From positions 248,001 to 312,000 of the forward strand of contig NZ_JACHHK010000002.1 in the NCBI RefSeq assembly GCF_014202755.1: a stretch of 64,000 nucleotides of DNA, written 5' to 3'. Source of the stretch: Catenisphaera adipataccumulans. Its GTDB lineage: Bacteria; Bacillota_I; Bacilli_A; Erysipelotrichales; Erysipelotrichaceae. Shown piece after piece: positions 1-8,809 of this stretch. The notes below the pieces were generated by a model. It did not search any database. It was not told the origin of the DNA and saw only the letters and a list, made by a program, of their open reading frames with translations. How positions within the stretch are numbered: position 1 is the stretch's first letter; each line of letters opens with the position of its first letter. The translations under genes and the position numbers were made by a program.

Positions 1-706
1 TTGCGCGGCCGGCTGCGACATTGGTCAAGGAGGTGTCATGATCGTCACTGTTGAAATAGTGGATCTTCTGTGTTTCGATCATGCGCTGCTGAACTTGTCT
101 TAAAGGCGCCTGAGAAGGACCGCCGACCATGAGTGTCCGTCCGTCAAGATCTTCCGGCTCGATCAATGATTTCTTTGCCAGAAGATCATCTTTTCTCACG
201 ACCAGATAAATGCGTGAATCAAACAGGTCATGAATGCGGATATCCGGGATATGACTGACTTCGTCTTTGATGGCAAATAGAATATCTTGTTCGCCTTGAA
301 GAAAGGAATCAATACCGTGATCCCAATCAAAGGGCGGCGAGATAAGGATGCCGGAATCGGAATCGGAAATTTCCCGGATCGCCTGCGGCAGGAAATAGAG
401 TGCCGATCGGATCGGCAGGACGATCCGGATGTTTTCTCTATAGATCGAAGAATAGTTCTGGCCTTGTTCAATGGCTTTGCGCAGTTCTGCCCGGATCCCG
501 CGGAGACTGGCCACAAACTGCAGACCGGCCGGCGTGATGCTGGTCTTTTTATTGCTCCTGTCAAAAATGGTAAAGCCGATTTCCTGTTCGGCACTATGGA
601 TCTGATAGGTCAGCGTAGGCTGAGAGATATAAAGGTTTTCGGCTGCCCGATTGAAGTTCAAAGTCTCTGCCAGTTCAAGAATGTAATCGATTTGCTTGGT
701 ATTCAT
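1..706 (-). CDS. LysR-family transcriptional regulator (C-terminus beyond window)
   Basis: DNA-binding regulator, incomplete at the left edge: 235 codons are visible and no stop is reached. The N-terminus is a LysR winged helix-turn-helix (about residues 1-60) with the family pattern FNRAAENLYISQPTLTYQI, followed by a periplasmic-binding-like effector domain containing FDRSNKKTSITPAG and a DDHDTSLTN stretch. The start at 706 has an AAGGA-type ribosome binding site just upstream on the minus strand. It is divergent from the short-chain dehydrogenase at 832, the usual LysR arrangement, so it probably controls that gene and the flavodoxin and reductase after it, in response to an unknown small molecule. 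Family assignment is secure; the targets are inferred. Confidence 0.93.
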   Translation of the reverse strand, partial: MNTKQIDYILELAETLNFNRAAENLYISQPTLTYQIHSAEQEIGFTIFDRSNKKTSITPAGLQFVASLRGIRAELRKAIEQGQNYSSIYRENIRIVLPIRSALYFLPQAIREISDSDSGILISPPFDWDHGIDSFLQGEQDILFAIKDEVSHIPDIRIHDLFDSRIYLVVRKDDLLAKKSLIEPEDLDGRTLMVGGPSQAPLRQVQQRMIETQKIHYFNSDDHDTSLTNVAAGRA

Positions 707-734
707 AAGGTCCTTCTTATTTAATAATTCTATT

Positions 735-770
735 ATAAATCAAATATTCCAATTAGAAAATATGATTTAT
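735..770. promoter_or_regulatory. Inverted repeat in LysR/SDR divergent promoter
   Basis: Two perfect 8-bp arms (ATAAATCA and TGATTTAT) separated by 20 bp lie between the divergent LysR and dehydrogenase genes. Position and dyad symmetry fit a LysR-type operator, but this is inferred from symmetry alone. Confidence 0.45.
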
Positions 771-831
771 TGGCAGTAAGATACAAGCATAAAGAAAACG
801 AATGTTTCGACAGAAACACAGGAGGCTGAAG

Positions 832-1668
832 ATGAAAGATGTAATGTTAGTGATGGGCGCGGGACAAATCAGCATGGCCTGTGCCAGACGTGTTGGATAC
901 GGCAAAAAGATTGTTCTCGGTGATAAGAATCTGGAACATGCAAGAACGATTGCAAAAACGATGAATGAAGCGGGTTTTGATGTAACACCAATGGCAGCAG
1001 ATCTTTCCTCACGGCAATCCATTCAGGCTATGATCGTAGAAGGACAGAAATATGGGGAGATCACGATGCTGATCAACGGTGCCGGTGTCTCACCGAGCCA
1101 GGCATCGATCGAAACGATCCTGAAAGTCGATCTGTACGGGACTGCAGTATTGCTGGAAGAAGTCGGCAAGGTCATCAAAGAAGGCGGATGCGGCATTACG
1201 ATTTCCAGTCAGTCCGGATGGCGGATGCCGCAGCTGACGGCGGAGCAAGACCGGGCACTGGCAGCTGCACCGACGGAAGAACTTCTTTCGCTGGATCTTC
1301 TTCAGCCGGAAAACATCCGGGATACGCTGCATGCCTATCAGCTGGCAAAGCGATGCAATGAGAAACGGGTGATGGGACAGTCTGTAGAATGGGGCAAACG
1401 CGGTGCCCGGATCAACGCCATCGCACCGGGCATTATTGTGACCCCGTTAGCGCTGGATGAATTCAATGGTCCGCGCGGCGACTTCTATAAAAATATGTTT
1501 GCGAAATGTCCGGCAGGCCGGCCGGGTACGGCAGATGAAGTTGCCAATGTGGCAGAGCTTCTGCTGTCCGATAAAGCTGCTTTTATCACGGGATCTACAT
1601 TTTTAATTGACGGCGGCGCAACTTCCTCTTATTTTTACGGCCCGCTGCAGCCTGCTGAATCTGAATAA
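832..1668 (+). CDS. SDR-family NAD(P)-dependent oxidoreductase
   Basis: Predicted cytoplasmic oxidoreductase of 278 aa, substrate unknown. The nucleotide-binding motif near the N-terminus is GAGQISMA rather than the classical TGxxxGxG. It also has LINGAG (the NNAG equivalent), ISSQS before the active site, the catalytic YQLAK (YxxxK), NAIAPG and a C-terminal FLIDGG. An upstream in-frame start at 802 exists, but the AGGAGG at about 820-825 places translation at 832. It heads a row with a flavodoxin and an Fe-S aldo/keto reductase and is divergent from a LysR gene, which suggests an inducible reductive pathway. SDR membership is firm; the reaction is not known. Confidence 0.88.
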   Translation: MKDVMLVMGAGQISMACARRVGYGKKIVLGDKNLEHARTIAKTMNEAGFDVTPMAADLSSRQSIQAMIVEGQKYGEITMLINGAGVSPSQASIETILKVDLYGTAVLLEEVGKVIKEGGCGITISSQSGWRMPQLTAEQDRALAAAPTEELLSLDLLQPENIRDTLHAYQLAKRCNEKRVMGQSVEWGKRGARINAIAPGIIVTPLALDEFNGPRGDFYKNMFAKCPAGRPGTADEVANVAELLLSDKAAFITGSTFLIDGGATSSYFYGPLQPAESE

Positions 1669-1683
1669 AAAAGGAGAATGAAT

Positions 1684-2202
1684 ATGGCGAAGAATTTGAT
1701 TATCTATTATTCCCGCAAGGGAGAAAACTATGTGAACGGCAGTGTCCGGAACCTTTCGAAAGGAAATACAGAATATGTTGCGGAGTTTATCCAGAAAGCG
1801 GTCGGCGGAGATCTGTTTGAGATTCAGACAGTAAAAGAGTACTCACCGTCTTATATGACCTGCATTGAAGAGGCAAAAGAAGAGCTGCGCAAAGAGGCGC
1901 GTCCGGAGCTGAAGGAATACCTGGATGATCTTTCCGATTATGAGAATATCTTCATCTGCGGTCCCTGCTGGTGGGGCATTTATCCGATGGCAATCTATTC
2001 TCTGACGGATCGTCTGGATTTTTCCGGTAAAAAGGTAATGGCGGTCGTCACCCATGAGGGCAGCGGTCTTGGAAGCTGTGAAAGAGATTTGAAAAAGCAT
2101 TTAAAAGGGGATCCAACTTATGGCAGAGCGCTTGCGGTTCATGGTGCAGATGCGCCGCGCAGCGAATCAGAAGTTTCCGAGTGGGCAAAAACACAAATAT
2201 AA
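1684..2202 (+). CDS. Flavodoxin-like protein
   Basis: Small FMN-binding electron carrier or NADPH-quinone-type reductase of 172 aa. It begins with LIIYYSRKGENYV, where the FMN phosphate loop is expected, has a GPCWWGIYPMAIYS stretch typical of the flavodoxin_4-type family, and a conserved HEGSGLGS near residue 120. Two in-frame ATGs occur; the one at 1684 sits 7 nt from AAGGAG, whereas the one at 1678 is too close, so 1684 is chosen. It follows the dehydrogenase by about 15 nt and is probably co-transcribed. Its likely role is to pass electrons to or from the neighbouring reductases. Confidence 0.87.
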   Translation: MAKNLIIYYSRKGENYVNGSVRNLSKGNTEYVAEFIQKAVGGDLFEIQTVKEYSPSYMTCIEEAKEELRKEARPELKEYLDDLSDYENIFICGPCWWGIYPMAIYSLTDRLDFSGKKVMAVVTHEGSGLGSCERDLKKHLKGDPTYGRALAVHGADAPRSESEVSEWAKTQI

Positions 2203-2342
2203 ATTCTGTTGAGATCAAAGTTGGAAGATGCGGGGATTTATTTCAAAAAAATGTTATGATTGAATCAGATACTGGAGAAACAGAATCGTTTCAGATCATA
2301 TATCAGCATCTGTAATGAATCAATTCATTGAAAGGAGAGTGC

Positions 2343-3473
2343 ATGATGGACAATTCGTTTCCAGAGATTCACAATTGTTTTGGTTTTGGATGCATGCGCC
2401 TGCCAATGAAAGACGGCAAGGTCGACATGGATGAATTCAACGCTATGGTAGACTATTATCTTGATCATGGTTTTAACTATTTTGATACAGCACATGGGTA
2501 TCTGGATGGTTTATCCGAACTTGCTGTTAAAGAGGGGCTGACCAGCCGTTATCCGCGGGATCAGTACATCCTGACGGATAAATTGACCGGTTCTTACTTC
2601 CAGAAAGAAGCCGATATCCGGCCGTTCTTCGAAAAACAGCTCGCATGCACAGGTGTCGAATATTTTGACTTTTATCTGATGCATGCACAAAACGCAAAAG
2701 AATTTGAGAAATTTAAGAAGTGCCGCGCCTATGAGACGGCTTTTACGCTGAAGGAAGAAGGCAAGGTACGTCATGTGGGCATTTCTTTCCACGATAAGGC
2801 GGCTGTCCTCGATCAGATTCTTTCTGAATATCCGCAGATCGAAATCGTACAGATCCAGTTTAACTACCTTGACTATAATGATCCTTCGGTAGAGAGCGGC
2901 AAGGTCCTGGAAGTTGCGCGCAGGCACAAGAAACCCGTGATCGTTATGGAACCGGTAAAGGGCGGAAATTTAGTAAATCTGCCGGCCGAAGCACAGAAGA
3001 TCTTGGATGAACTTCACGGCGGCTCCAATGCCAGTTATGCGATCCGATTTGCGGCTGGTTTTGACGGCATCCGCATCGTTTTATCCGGTATGAGCGATCT
3101 TGATCAGATGAAAGACAACGTTTCCTATATGAAAGATTTCAAACCGCTGAACGATCAGGAAATGGCAGCCGTAAAGAAAGTCAATCAGGTTTTCCGCGGA
3201 CTGAACATGATTCCGTGCACAGCTTGTCACTATTGTATCGAGGAGAATCACTGTCCGAAGCACATCCTCATTCCAGATCTCTTTGCCTGCCTGAACTCGA
3301 AAAATGTATTCCATGACTGGAATGCGGACTTCTACTATAATAGTGCGCTGACCACACAGGGACATGGAAAGGCAAGCGACTGTATCAAATGCGGCGGATG
3401 CGAAAAGGTCTGCCCGCAGCATCTGCCGATTCGAGATCTGTTGGAGCAGGTTGCCAAAGAATTTGAAAAGTAA
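2343..3473 (+). CDS. Aldo/keto reductase with C-terminal Fe-S domain
   Basis: Reductase of 376 aa. Residues up to about 280 form an aldo/keto reductase TIM barrel with the catalytic tetrad visible: D and Y in FDTAHGYLDG, K in LTDKLTG, H in FYLMHAQN. The C-terminal part carries ferredoxin-like clusters, CTACHYCIEENHCP and CIKCGGCEKVCP, matching the family of AKRs with an appended 4Fe-4S domain common in anaerobes. The start at 2343 follows GGAG by 5 nt; 2346 is also possible. A strong terminator follows. The Fe-S domain suggests electron input from ferredoxin or flavodoxin; this is inferred. Family assignment is firm, substrate unknown. Confidence 0.92.
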   Translation: MMDNSFPEIHNCFGFGCMRLPMKDGKVDMDEFNAMVDYYLDHGFNYFDTAHGYLDGLSELAVKEGLTSRYPRDQYILTDKLTGSYFQKEADIRPFFEKQLACTGVEYFDFYLMHAQNAKEFEKFKKCRAYETAFTLKEEGKVRHVGISFHDKAAVLDQILSEYPQIEIVQIQFNYLDYNDPSVESGKVLEVARRHKKPVIVMEPVKGGNLVNLPAEAQKILDELHGGSNASYAIRFAAGFDGIRIVLSGMSDLDQMKDNVSYMKDFKPLNDQEMAAVKKVNQVFRGLNMIPCTACHYCIEENHCPKHILIPDLFACLNSKNVFHDWNADFYYNSALTTQGHGKASDCIKCGGCEKVCPQHLPIRDLLEQVAKEFEK

Positions 3474-3505
3474 AGAAACAATAAAAAAGCGTGAGTTCTA
3501 AAGAT

Positions 3506-3535
3506 AAATCCGGATCACTTTCGATCCGGATTTTT
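3506..3535 (+). terminator. Rho-independent terminator
   Basis: An 11-bp perfect stem (AAATCCGGATC / GATCCGGATTT) with a 6-nt loop and a T run lies after the Fe-S aldo/keto reductase. The minus-strand gene at 3572-4117 converges on it and its arms are AT-flanked, so it may act in both directions. Confidence 0.9.
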
Positions 3536-3571
3536 ATATTCAGAATGGTTTTGTATGGGCCTCAGTCCGCT

Positions 3572-4117
3572 TCACTGCAGCTTGACATTGATGACAGATT
3601 CTGTGTAAGGGGTGCAGGTGACTTGATAAGTTGATCCCCCTTTGTCTACGTATTTCAAGTAAGTCGATTTGTTCAGATCATAGGAAACCACATCGCCGTC
3701 TTCCGACAGACCTTGCAGGCGGTAGTAGTCGCTGGGGCGACGACTGTTGGTATGGATTTTCTTAAAGTATCCGTTATAAACGGTCTCAGTTTTCGTAGAC
3801 GGCCAAACGGCCAGATCGCGGATCGGATTTTTCAAAGCCAAATAAGCAACCGGCACTAAACCGCAGAGACATAATCCAAAAAGGATTTTCTTCCATTTTA
3901 TTTTACTGTCCCGAAACAGACTCGTTAGGAAAACTGCTGCGAAAAATAATATAGACAGACGGATAAATAACATCAGCACAAACGCGATCCTGCCCTCCAG
4001 CAGATACCCATGGCTGCGTAATATCAGGAAAACTGCTGCTGTCAGAAAGAAAATTAAGGCCAGCAGAATGATCTTCGCTTCTGTCGTGCCGTTTGTTAGT
4101 GAACGTTTCTTTTGCAT
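3572..4117 (-). CDS. Hypothetical membrane protein, 181 aa
   Basis: I do not recognise this protein. It starts with a short basic tail, then hydrophobic segments at about residues 14-34 (IILLALIFFLTAAVFLI), 43-65 (FVLMLFIRLSILFFAAVFL) and 76-95 (ILFGLCLCGLVPVAYLAL), then a soluble C-terminal half of about 85 residues rich in Tyr, Thr and Ser and probably outside the membrane. The start has AGGAG at good spacing on the minus strand. It stands alone between a terminator and an AT-rich gap. Confidence 0.7.
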   Translation of the reverse strand: MQKKRSLTNGTTEAKIILLALIFFLTAAVFLILRSHGYLLEGRIAFVLMLFIRLSILFFAAVFLTSLFRDSKIKWKKILFGLCLCGLVPVAYLALKNPIRDLAVWPSTKTETVYNGYFKKIHTNSRRPSDYYRLQGLSEDGDVVSYDLNKSTYLKYVDKGGSTYQVTCTPYTESVINVKLQ

Positions 4118-4461
4118 TTTTCAAGCTCCTATTCTATCATAGCACGCCGCCCGAGAAAAATTGACTTCGAAAAATTTTTTAAAGAAGGCAGAAAACAATG
4201 CTGCAATATTCAAAGACAATCGTATTGCCGCAGCAAGTGGATCTTTCAACAAGGATTCTGCATGTTGAAAAAGATAAATTCCGAAAGTCTTTATATTGAA
4301 GTTACTTCGAACGGTATATTTTTAAGAAAGATGATAATTTGAAAAGCTGATTTGTTAATGTCATTGAAATATCTATATGATATGATACAATTATAACGTT
4401 TAAATATTATAAAAGTAACATAATATAAAAATATAGAGTTTTGATATCGAGGGAGAGAAAA
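4118..4461. other. Intergenic gap, no gene seen
   Basis: This AT-rich stretch separates the divergent membrane protein and acyltransferase genes. Short open frames exist but none has a good ribosome binding site or recognisable motif. The last 100 bases are very AT-rich and presumably hold the acyltransferase promoter. Confidence 0.5.
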
Positions 4462-5628
4462 ATGGAGAAGAAAAAGAATCGGGATTCAAGGTTTGAATTA
4501 CTGAGAATTTTTGCGATGTTGATGATTATTTCATATCATATTGTTTTACATTGCGTTAATATTCAATTGACGGATCCGGCATATGTTGAAAAATTTCAAA
4601 CCGGATTTTTTAATCATCCAAACTTTTATAAACAGTTGCTTGTAATTGCTACGATCATGTCATTTGGTTCTATTGCCAATGCATTGTTCATTCTTATATC
4701 CGGTTATTTTTTAGTTGCTCAAGAAAAAATACATATTGGAAAAACCGCAAGTAAATTGGTTCAGCAGCTCTTCTTTGCTGTGGCAGAATTGACTGTATTA
4801 TCGACATTCTTTTATAAAGTGGTATATTATGGAGATCCAAAGATCGCAATGATAAATTTTTCGCAGGTAAACAATATGTCCTGGTTTCTTGGGTATTATT
4901 TCTTTATTATCATCTTTGCAACGCTCTGGTTAAATAAATTCCTTCATAGGCTAAGTAAAAAGAAATATCAAATATTTTTAGTTGTTCTTTTTGCCGCTTT
5001 CCAATTTTCCTGGTTTGGAATAATCGCAGATGATTACACTCCAGGTCTAAAAACATTACTTTTGGGCATGTTTCTCTTTTCGCTTGGCGGCTATATCCAT
5101 CGATATGAGCCATTGAAAAAATATAAAGCAAGCCTGTTTGTTGTTCTTATATTGCTGATGAACTGTATTATCTGGGTTTCCTATTACAATAATGCTGTAA
5201 ATAATCTTCAAATCAACAAAGGAAAAGACGTTTTCACCCAAAGTATTTTAAGTTGGGAAAATTATTGCCCTGTGGCAATTATTATTGCAGTTTGTCTGTT
5301 TGAATTATTCAGCCGAATTCACATTTCTAGTAATAGAATAATTAACTATATTGGCGGCAGTACGTTGATGATTTATTTGTTGCACGATAACGGACTTTGT
5401 TATTCGATTTGGGACATTGAAGATTGGGTCACGCCGCTATGGAATTCTCCGATAACAGGTTTTACGGTGAAGCTTATTACTTGGGCGTGTATTGTGTTTT
5501 TATACGGTTTTATTAGCTATATCATCTTTAATGTTTTTATAAAATTTTTAAAGCATGCTTCAAAACTTTTTTTGAAAAAAGATTTTGATCAAAAATTACA
5601 AAATAATATAACATCAGCTTTAAAGTGA
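4462..5628 (+). CDS. Membrane acyltransferase, acyltransferase_3 family
   Basis: Integral membrane O-acyltransferase of 388 aa that probably acetylates a cell-surface polysaccharide or other envelope glycan. The N-terminus has the family signature RFELLRIFAMLMIISYHIVLH, with the conserved His in the first membrane helix, followed by about ten hydrophobic segments and a basic C-terminal tail. ATG 4462 is preceded by GGGAGAG, while the upstream TTG at 4441 has no site. The gene is markedly AT-rich and has short intergenic neighbours, unlike the surrounding reductase genes, which suggests acquisition by transfer. The acceptor is unknown. Confidence 0.88.
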   Translation: MEKKKNRDSRFELLRIFAMLMIISYHIVLHCVNIQLTDPAYVEKFQTGFFNHPNFYKQLLVIATIMSFGSIANALFILISGYFLVAQEKIHIGKTASKLVQQLFFAVAELTVLSTFFYKVVYYGDPKIAMINFSQVNNMSWFLGYYFFIIIFATLWLNKFLHRLSKKKYQIFLVVLFAAFQFSWFGIIADDYTPGLKTLLLGMFLFSLGGYIHRYEPLKKYKASLFVVLILLMNCIIWVSYYNNAVNNLQINKGKDVFTQSILSWENYCPVAIIIAVCLFELFSRIHISSNRIINYIGGSTLMIYLLHDNGLCYSIWDIEDWVTPLWNSPITGFTVKLITWACIVFLYGFISYIIFNVFIKFLKHASKLFLKKDFDQKLQNNITSALK

Positions 5629-5683
5629 AGATCTTACGGATAACAATCTTAACTTGATAATAGATGAATATGAAAAAGAAACG

Positions 5684-5723
5684 GTGTTAATGACTTCTGA
5701 AAGGAGCCATTAACACTTTTTTA
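5684..5723 (+). terminator. Rho-independent terminator
   Basis: A perfect 9-bp stem (GTGTTAATG / CATTAACAC) with a 15-nt loop and a seven-base T run ends the acyltransferase transcript. Confidence 0.85.
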
Positions 5724-5904
5724 TAGAATTTTTGATCAAACAGATAAGCAATTTCAAACGATACTTTCTGAATAAAAAATATGATATTCAACAGGATGGA
5801 TGAAAATGGGGCATAAACCTCTGTTTTGCCTTTCATGATGTCGTGATGTCAGGAAATCAAGACTATGATTTGGATACGAACGAAACAAAGGAGGTAACTG
5901 AACT

Positions 5905-6711
5905 ATGAAACTGAATACCAGTTACGATATGCCGCAGTTAGGCATCGGCACATATATGTTGATGAACCATACCGCAGAGCGTGCTGTATACGAAGCATTA
6001 AAAGATGGATACCGTTTGATCGACACAGCACGTATTTACGGCAACGAGCGCGGTGTGGGGAAAGCAATTCACAAAGCGATACAGGAAGGAATTGTCCGGC
6101 GTGAAGATCTTTTTGTGACGACCAAGATGTGGACATCGGATTATGGACATGCGGAGCGAGCAGTGGATGCCTCTTTAAAAAGGCTGGGCCTTACATATAT
6201 TGATCTTATGATCCTCCATCACTCGCAGCCTCGTAACGATATAGAAGCCTATCAGGCCATGGAAAAAGCAGCAGAAGATGGAAAGCTTCGATCCATCGGT
6301 CTGTCAAATTACTATTCTGTTTCTGACTTTGAACGACTGATCAGACAGACAACGATTCATCCTGCCGTACTGCAGAATGAGCTGCACCCTTTTTATCAGG
6401 ATCCTGCTTTTGTTCAGTATGTTCAAAGCACAGGGACGGTCATGGAAGCATGGTTTCCTTTGGGCGGCAGAGGGGACCATCGAAAGCTTATGGAGCACCC
6501 GGTCATCAAGAATATTGCCGGTGCCCATCATGCGTCATCGGCGCAGGTGATTCTTGCCTGGCATCTGCAGAAAGGCTTCGTGGCCGTACCGGGATCTTCC
6601 AATCGAAAGCATATCGCTGAAAATATCGGAGCATTTCAAATTCATCTTTCGGATGAAGAGATGAATCAAATCAATCGTCTGGATACTGGCCGGCGCTTTG
6701 CTTCCTATTGA
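5905..6711 (+). CDS. Aldo/keto reductase
   Basis: NADPH-dependent carbonyl reductase of 268 aa, the usual length for a single-domain AKR. The tetrad is D40 and Y45 in LIDTARIYGNE, K74 in TTKMW and H105 in LMILHH. GLSNYYS and the C-terminal cofactor region with PGSSNRKH are also in place. The start has AAAGGAGG about 12 nt upstream. Unlike the AKRs at 2343 and 10627 it has no Fe-S tail, but a separate Fe-S protein starts 19 nt after its stop. Substrate unknown; family firm. Confidence 0.92.
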   Translation: MKLNTSYDMPQLGIGTYMLMNHTAERAVYEALKDGYRLIDTARIYGNERGVGKAIHKAIQEGIVRREDLFVTTKMWTSDYGHAERAVDASLKRLGLTYIDLMILHHSQPRNDIEAYQAMEKAAEDGKLRSIGLSNYYSVSDFERLIRQTTIHPAVLQNELHPFYQDPAFVQYVQSTGTVMEAWFPLGGRGDHRKLMEHPVIKNIAGAHHASSAQVILAWHLQKGFVAVPGSSNRKHIAENIGAFQIHLSDEEMNQINRLDTGRRFASY

Positions 6712-6730
6712 GAGCAGAAAGGAAATCAGA

Positions 6731-7045
6731 ATGCCTCAACAAACATTACCATCTGCACTCTACGAAAAAACTGACAGGATCTGCAGAAACTGCGGACGCT
6801 GTGTCCGAGCCTGTCCGGCCGATATTGATATCCCTTCATTGTTGATCATGGAAGAAGGGGGCCACGCCGTTGAAACGAAACATACAGCCAGTCAGGACGG
6901 TCAGCCGATCGACTGCATTGAATGCGGCATCTGTTCGATGCGATGTCCGCAGGGATTTCCTTTGCTTCAAATCGTGCGGAAGTATGCCATGAAACAGGCA
7001 AGCGAATCGATTTTTATCCATTCACTTGAAGAAAATCAAATATAA
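6731..7045 (+). CDS. Small dicluster 4Fe-4S protein
   Basis: Electron-transfer protein of 104 aa with two cysteine sets, ICRNCGRCVRACPADI near residue 18 and CIECGICSMRCPQG near residue 64. This is the pattern of the C-terminal Fe-S domain of the fused AKRs and of HdrC/RnfC-type proteins. The start at 6731 is set by AAAGGA about 7 nt upstream; an earlier start would overlap the preceding reductase. It probably forms a two-subunit version of an Fe-S aldo/keto reductase with the gene before it, an inference from adjacency and domain likeness. Confidence 0.85.
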   Translation: MPQQTLPSALYEKTDRICRNCGRCVRACPADIDIPSLLIMEEGGHAVETKHTASQDGQPIDCIECGICSMRCPQGFPLLQIVRKYAMKQASESIFIHSLEENQI

Positions 7046-7174
7046 TCCACATTGATCAAAAATGTGAGGCATAAGCCACAAAGCTGTACGTTTTGATGTG
7101 ACGGAAAACGAAAGAATTTTCTACAATACAAATAGAAACAGTTCAATAGATGTAGAACTGAAAAGGAGGAAAAA

Positions 7175-8029
7175 ATGAACCAGACATATGTAACGTTAAA
7201 TGATGGAAATCAAATTCCGCAGTTTGGATTGGGTGTATACATGGTTCCGGATGGTCCGGAAACAGAGAATGCCGTTTTAGAAGCATTGAAAATGGGCATC
7301 CGTCATATCGATACCGCGCATGCTTACCAAAATGAGCGCAGTGTCGGCCGCGCCGTGAAGAAAAGCGGTGTTCCAAGAAATGAGATCTGGATCACGACTA
7401 AACTGTGGCCAAGTGAATATGGCGAAGGCAAGACGATGGCAGCCATTGAGAAAATGCTGCAGAGACTGGACACGGATCATATCGATCTGCTGCTTCTGCA
7501 TCAGCAGTTTGGTGATTATCTTGGTGCCTGGAAAGACATGGAAAAAGCTGTGGCACAGGGGAAAGTCCGGTCGATCGGCATCTCGAATTTTGAGTCGGAT
7601 CGTCTGGAAGAAATCTGCGAAGCAGCCACGATCAAACCGGCAGTCAATCAGGTCGAATGTCATCCATATTGGCAGCAGAGCGATCTGAAAAAGAGAATGG
7701 CCAAGTACGGTACGATCGTCGAGAGCTGGTATCCGCTGGGACATGGCGACAAGGGCCTGATCGACGAGCCTTTATTTACCAAACTGGGCCAGAAGTACGG
7801 CAAGACAAATGTACAGATCATTCTGCGCTGGCATATTCAGGAAGGCAATGTTGTTTTCCCGAAGACGACCAATCCGCAGCACATGAAGGATAACTTTGAT
7901 ATCTTTGATTTCAGTCTGACCGATGATGAGATGAATGCGATCCGTAAAATGGAAGGAACAAAGCGATTCTACAATGTATCCCTGGAAGATCAGGAAAGAA
8001 CGCTCAGCCAGTTTACACCGGCAGACTAA
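7175..8029 (+). CDS. Aldo/keto reductase
   Basis: Single-domain AKR of 284 aa with D46 and Y51 in HIDTAHAYQNE, K76 in TTKLW, H109 in LLLLHQ, and GISNFE. The C-terminal FPKTTNPQHMKDNFDIFDF region is the 2,5-diketo-gluconate-reductase-like pattern. AAAAGGAGG precedes the ATG. It is closely related to the AKR at 15811 and the broken one at 14213: equal length, the same tetrad spacing and the same FGDYLGAW motif in two of the three. An SDR gene follows after 17 nt, so the pair is probably an operon. Confidence 0.92.
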   Translation: MNQTYVTLNDGNQIPQFGLGVYMVPDGPETENAVLEALKMGIRHIDTAHAYQNERSVGRAVKKSGVPRNEIWITTKLWPSEYGEGKTMAAIEKMLQRLDTDHIDLLLLHQQFGDYLGAWKDMEKAVAQGKVRSIGISNFESDRLEEICEAATIKPAVNQVECHPYWQQSDLKKRMAKYGTIVESWYPLGHGDKGLIDEPLFTKLGQKYGKTNVQIILRWHIQEGNVVFPKTTNPQHMKDNFDIFDFSLTDDEMNAIRKMEGTKRFYNVSLEDQERTLSQFTPAD

Positions 8030-8046
8030 AAGGAGCAGACGGAACG

Positions 8047-8796
8047 ATGAAAACAATGGAAAATAAAGTCGCTCTTGTAACCGGCGGCGGCAAAGGAATT
8101 GGTCTTGGTATTGCGAAGGCGTTCGCAGAGCAGGGCGCTGATGTAGTGATCGCCGGCAGACATGAGGACGTATTAAAGAAAGCCTGTGAGGAAAACGAAC
8201 ATTTCTATTATGTGAAGGCCGATATCACAAAATCAGATGATATAAGCAGGATTGTCCAATATATCAAAGAAAAATTTCAAAGACTAGATATTCTGGTCAA
8301 TAACGCAGGATGGTGTCCGGTGAAGCCGATTACGGAAATCACTATGAAAGATTACGATGCTGCGTTTGATCTGGATGTACGTGCGCTGGTGGACATGACC
8401 ATACAAAGTCTGGATCTGCTGAAAGCGTCCAAGGGCAATATTATTAATATGTCCTCTGTCGGCGGACAGAATCCGGGACCGAATTTGTCAATGTATGTGG
8501 GAGCCAAAGCAGCTGTTGAAAATTTCACAAAAGCATGGGCCGTGGAACTGGCTCCTTATGGGATCCGCGTTAATGCCATTGCACCCGGTGCGATCGAAAC
8601 GGATATCTGGAAAGTACCTGGACTGACTGAAGAAGAGTCAAGAAAACATCTTGCTGAATCGGCAGCCAGGATCCCGATGAAACGGATGGGACAGCCGGAA
8701 GAAATCGGCAGAGGTGCCGTTTTCCTGGCAGATGATAAAAATTCGTATATTACTGGAACGATTCTGACGATCGACGGCGGCATCAGTATTGGATAA
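8047..8796 (+). CDS. SDR-family oxidoreductase
   Basis: Classical short-chain dehydrogenase of 249 aa with a complete set of motifs: VTGGGKGIGLGIA for NAD(P), LVNNAG, MSSVGG carrying the catalytic Ser, MYVGAK as YxxxK, NAIAPGAI, and a C-terminal LTIDGG. It resembles 3-oxoacyl-ACP reductase or glucose-1-dehydrogenase type enzymes, and the substrate cannot be told. AAAGGAG lies about 10 nt before the start. It lies between an AKR and an NTF2-like protein and is likely co-transcribed with both. Confidence 0.92.
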   Translation: MKTMENKVALVTGGGKGIGLGIAKAFAEQGADVVIAGRHEDVLKKACEENEHFYYVKADITKSDDISRIVQYIKEKFQRLDILVNNAGWCPVKPITEITMKDYDAAFDLDVRALVDMTIQSLDLLKASKGNIINMSSVGGQNPGPNLSMYVGAKAAVENFTKAWAVELAPYGIRVNAIAPGAIETDIWKVPGLTEEESRKHLAESAARIPMKRMGQPEEIGRGAVFLADDKNSYITGTILTIDGGISIG

Positions 8797-8809
8797 AGGA
8801 AGGATCGGT

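Noticed and set aside
287-724. 145-aa plus-strand frame at the left edge
   Set aside because: It is antisense to the LysR gene, whose helix-turn-helix and effector domain are unmistakable.
4112-4342. 76-aa plus-strand frame
   Set aside because: No ribosome site, no motif and AT-rich non-coding character; left as intergenic.
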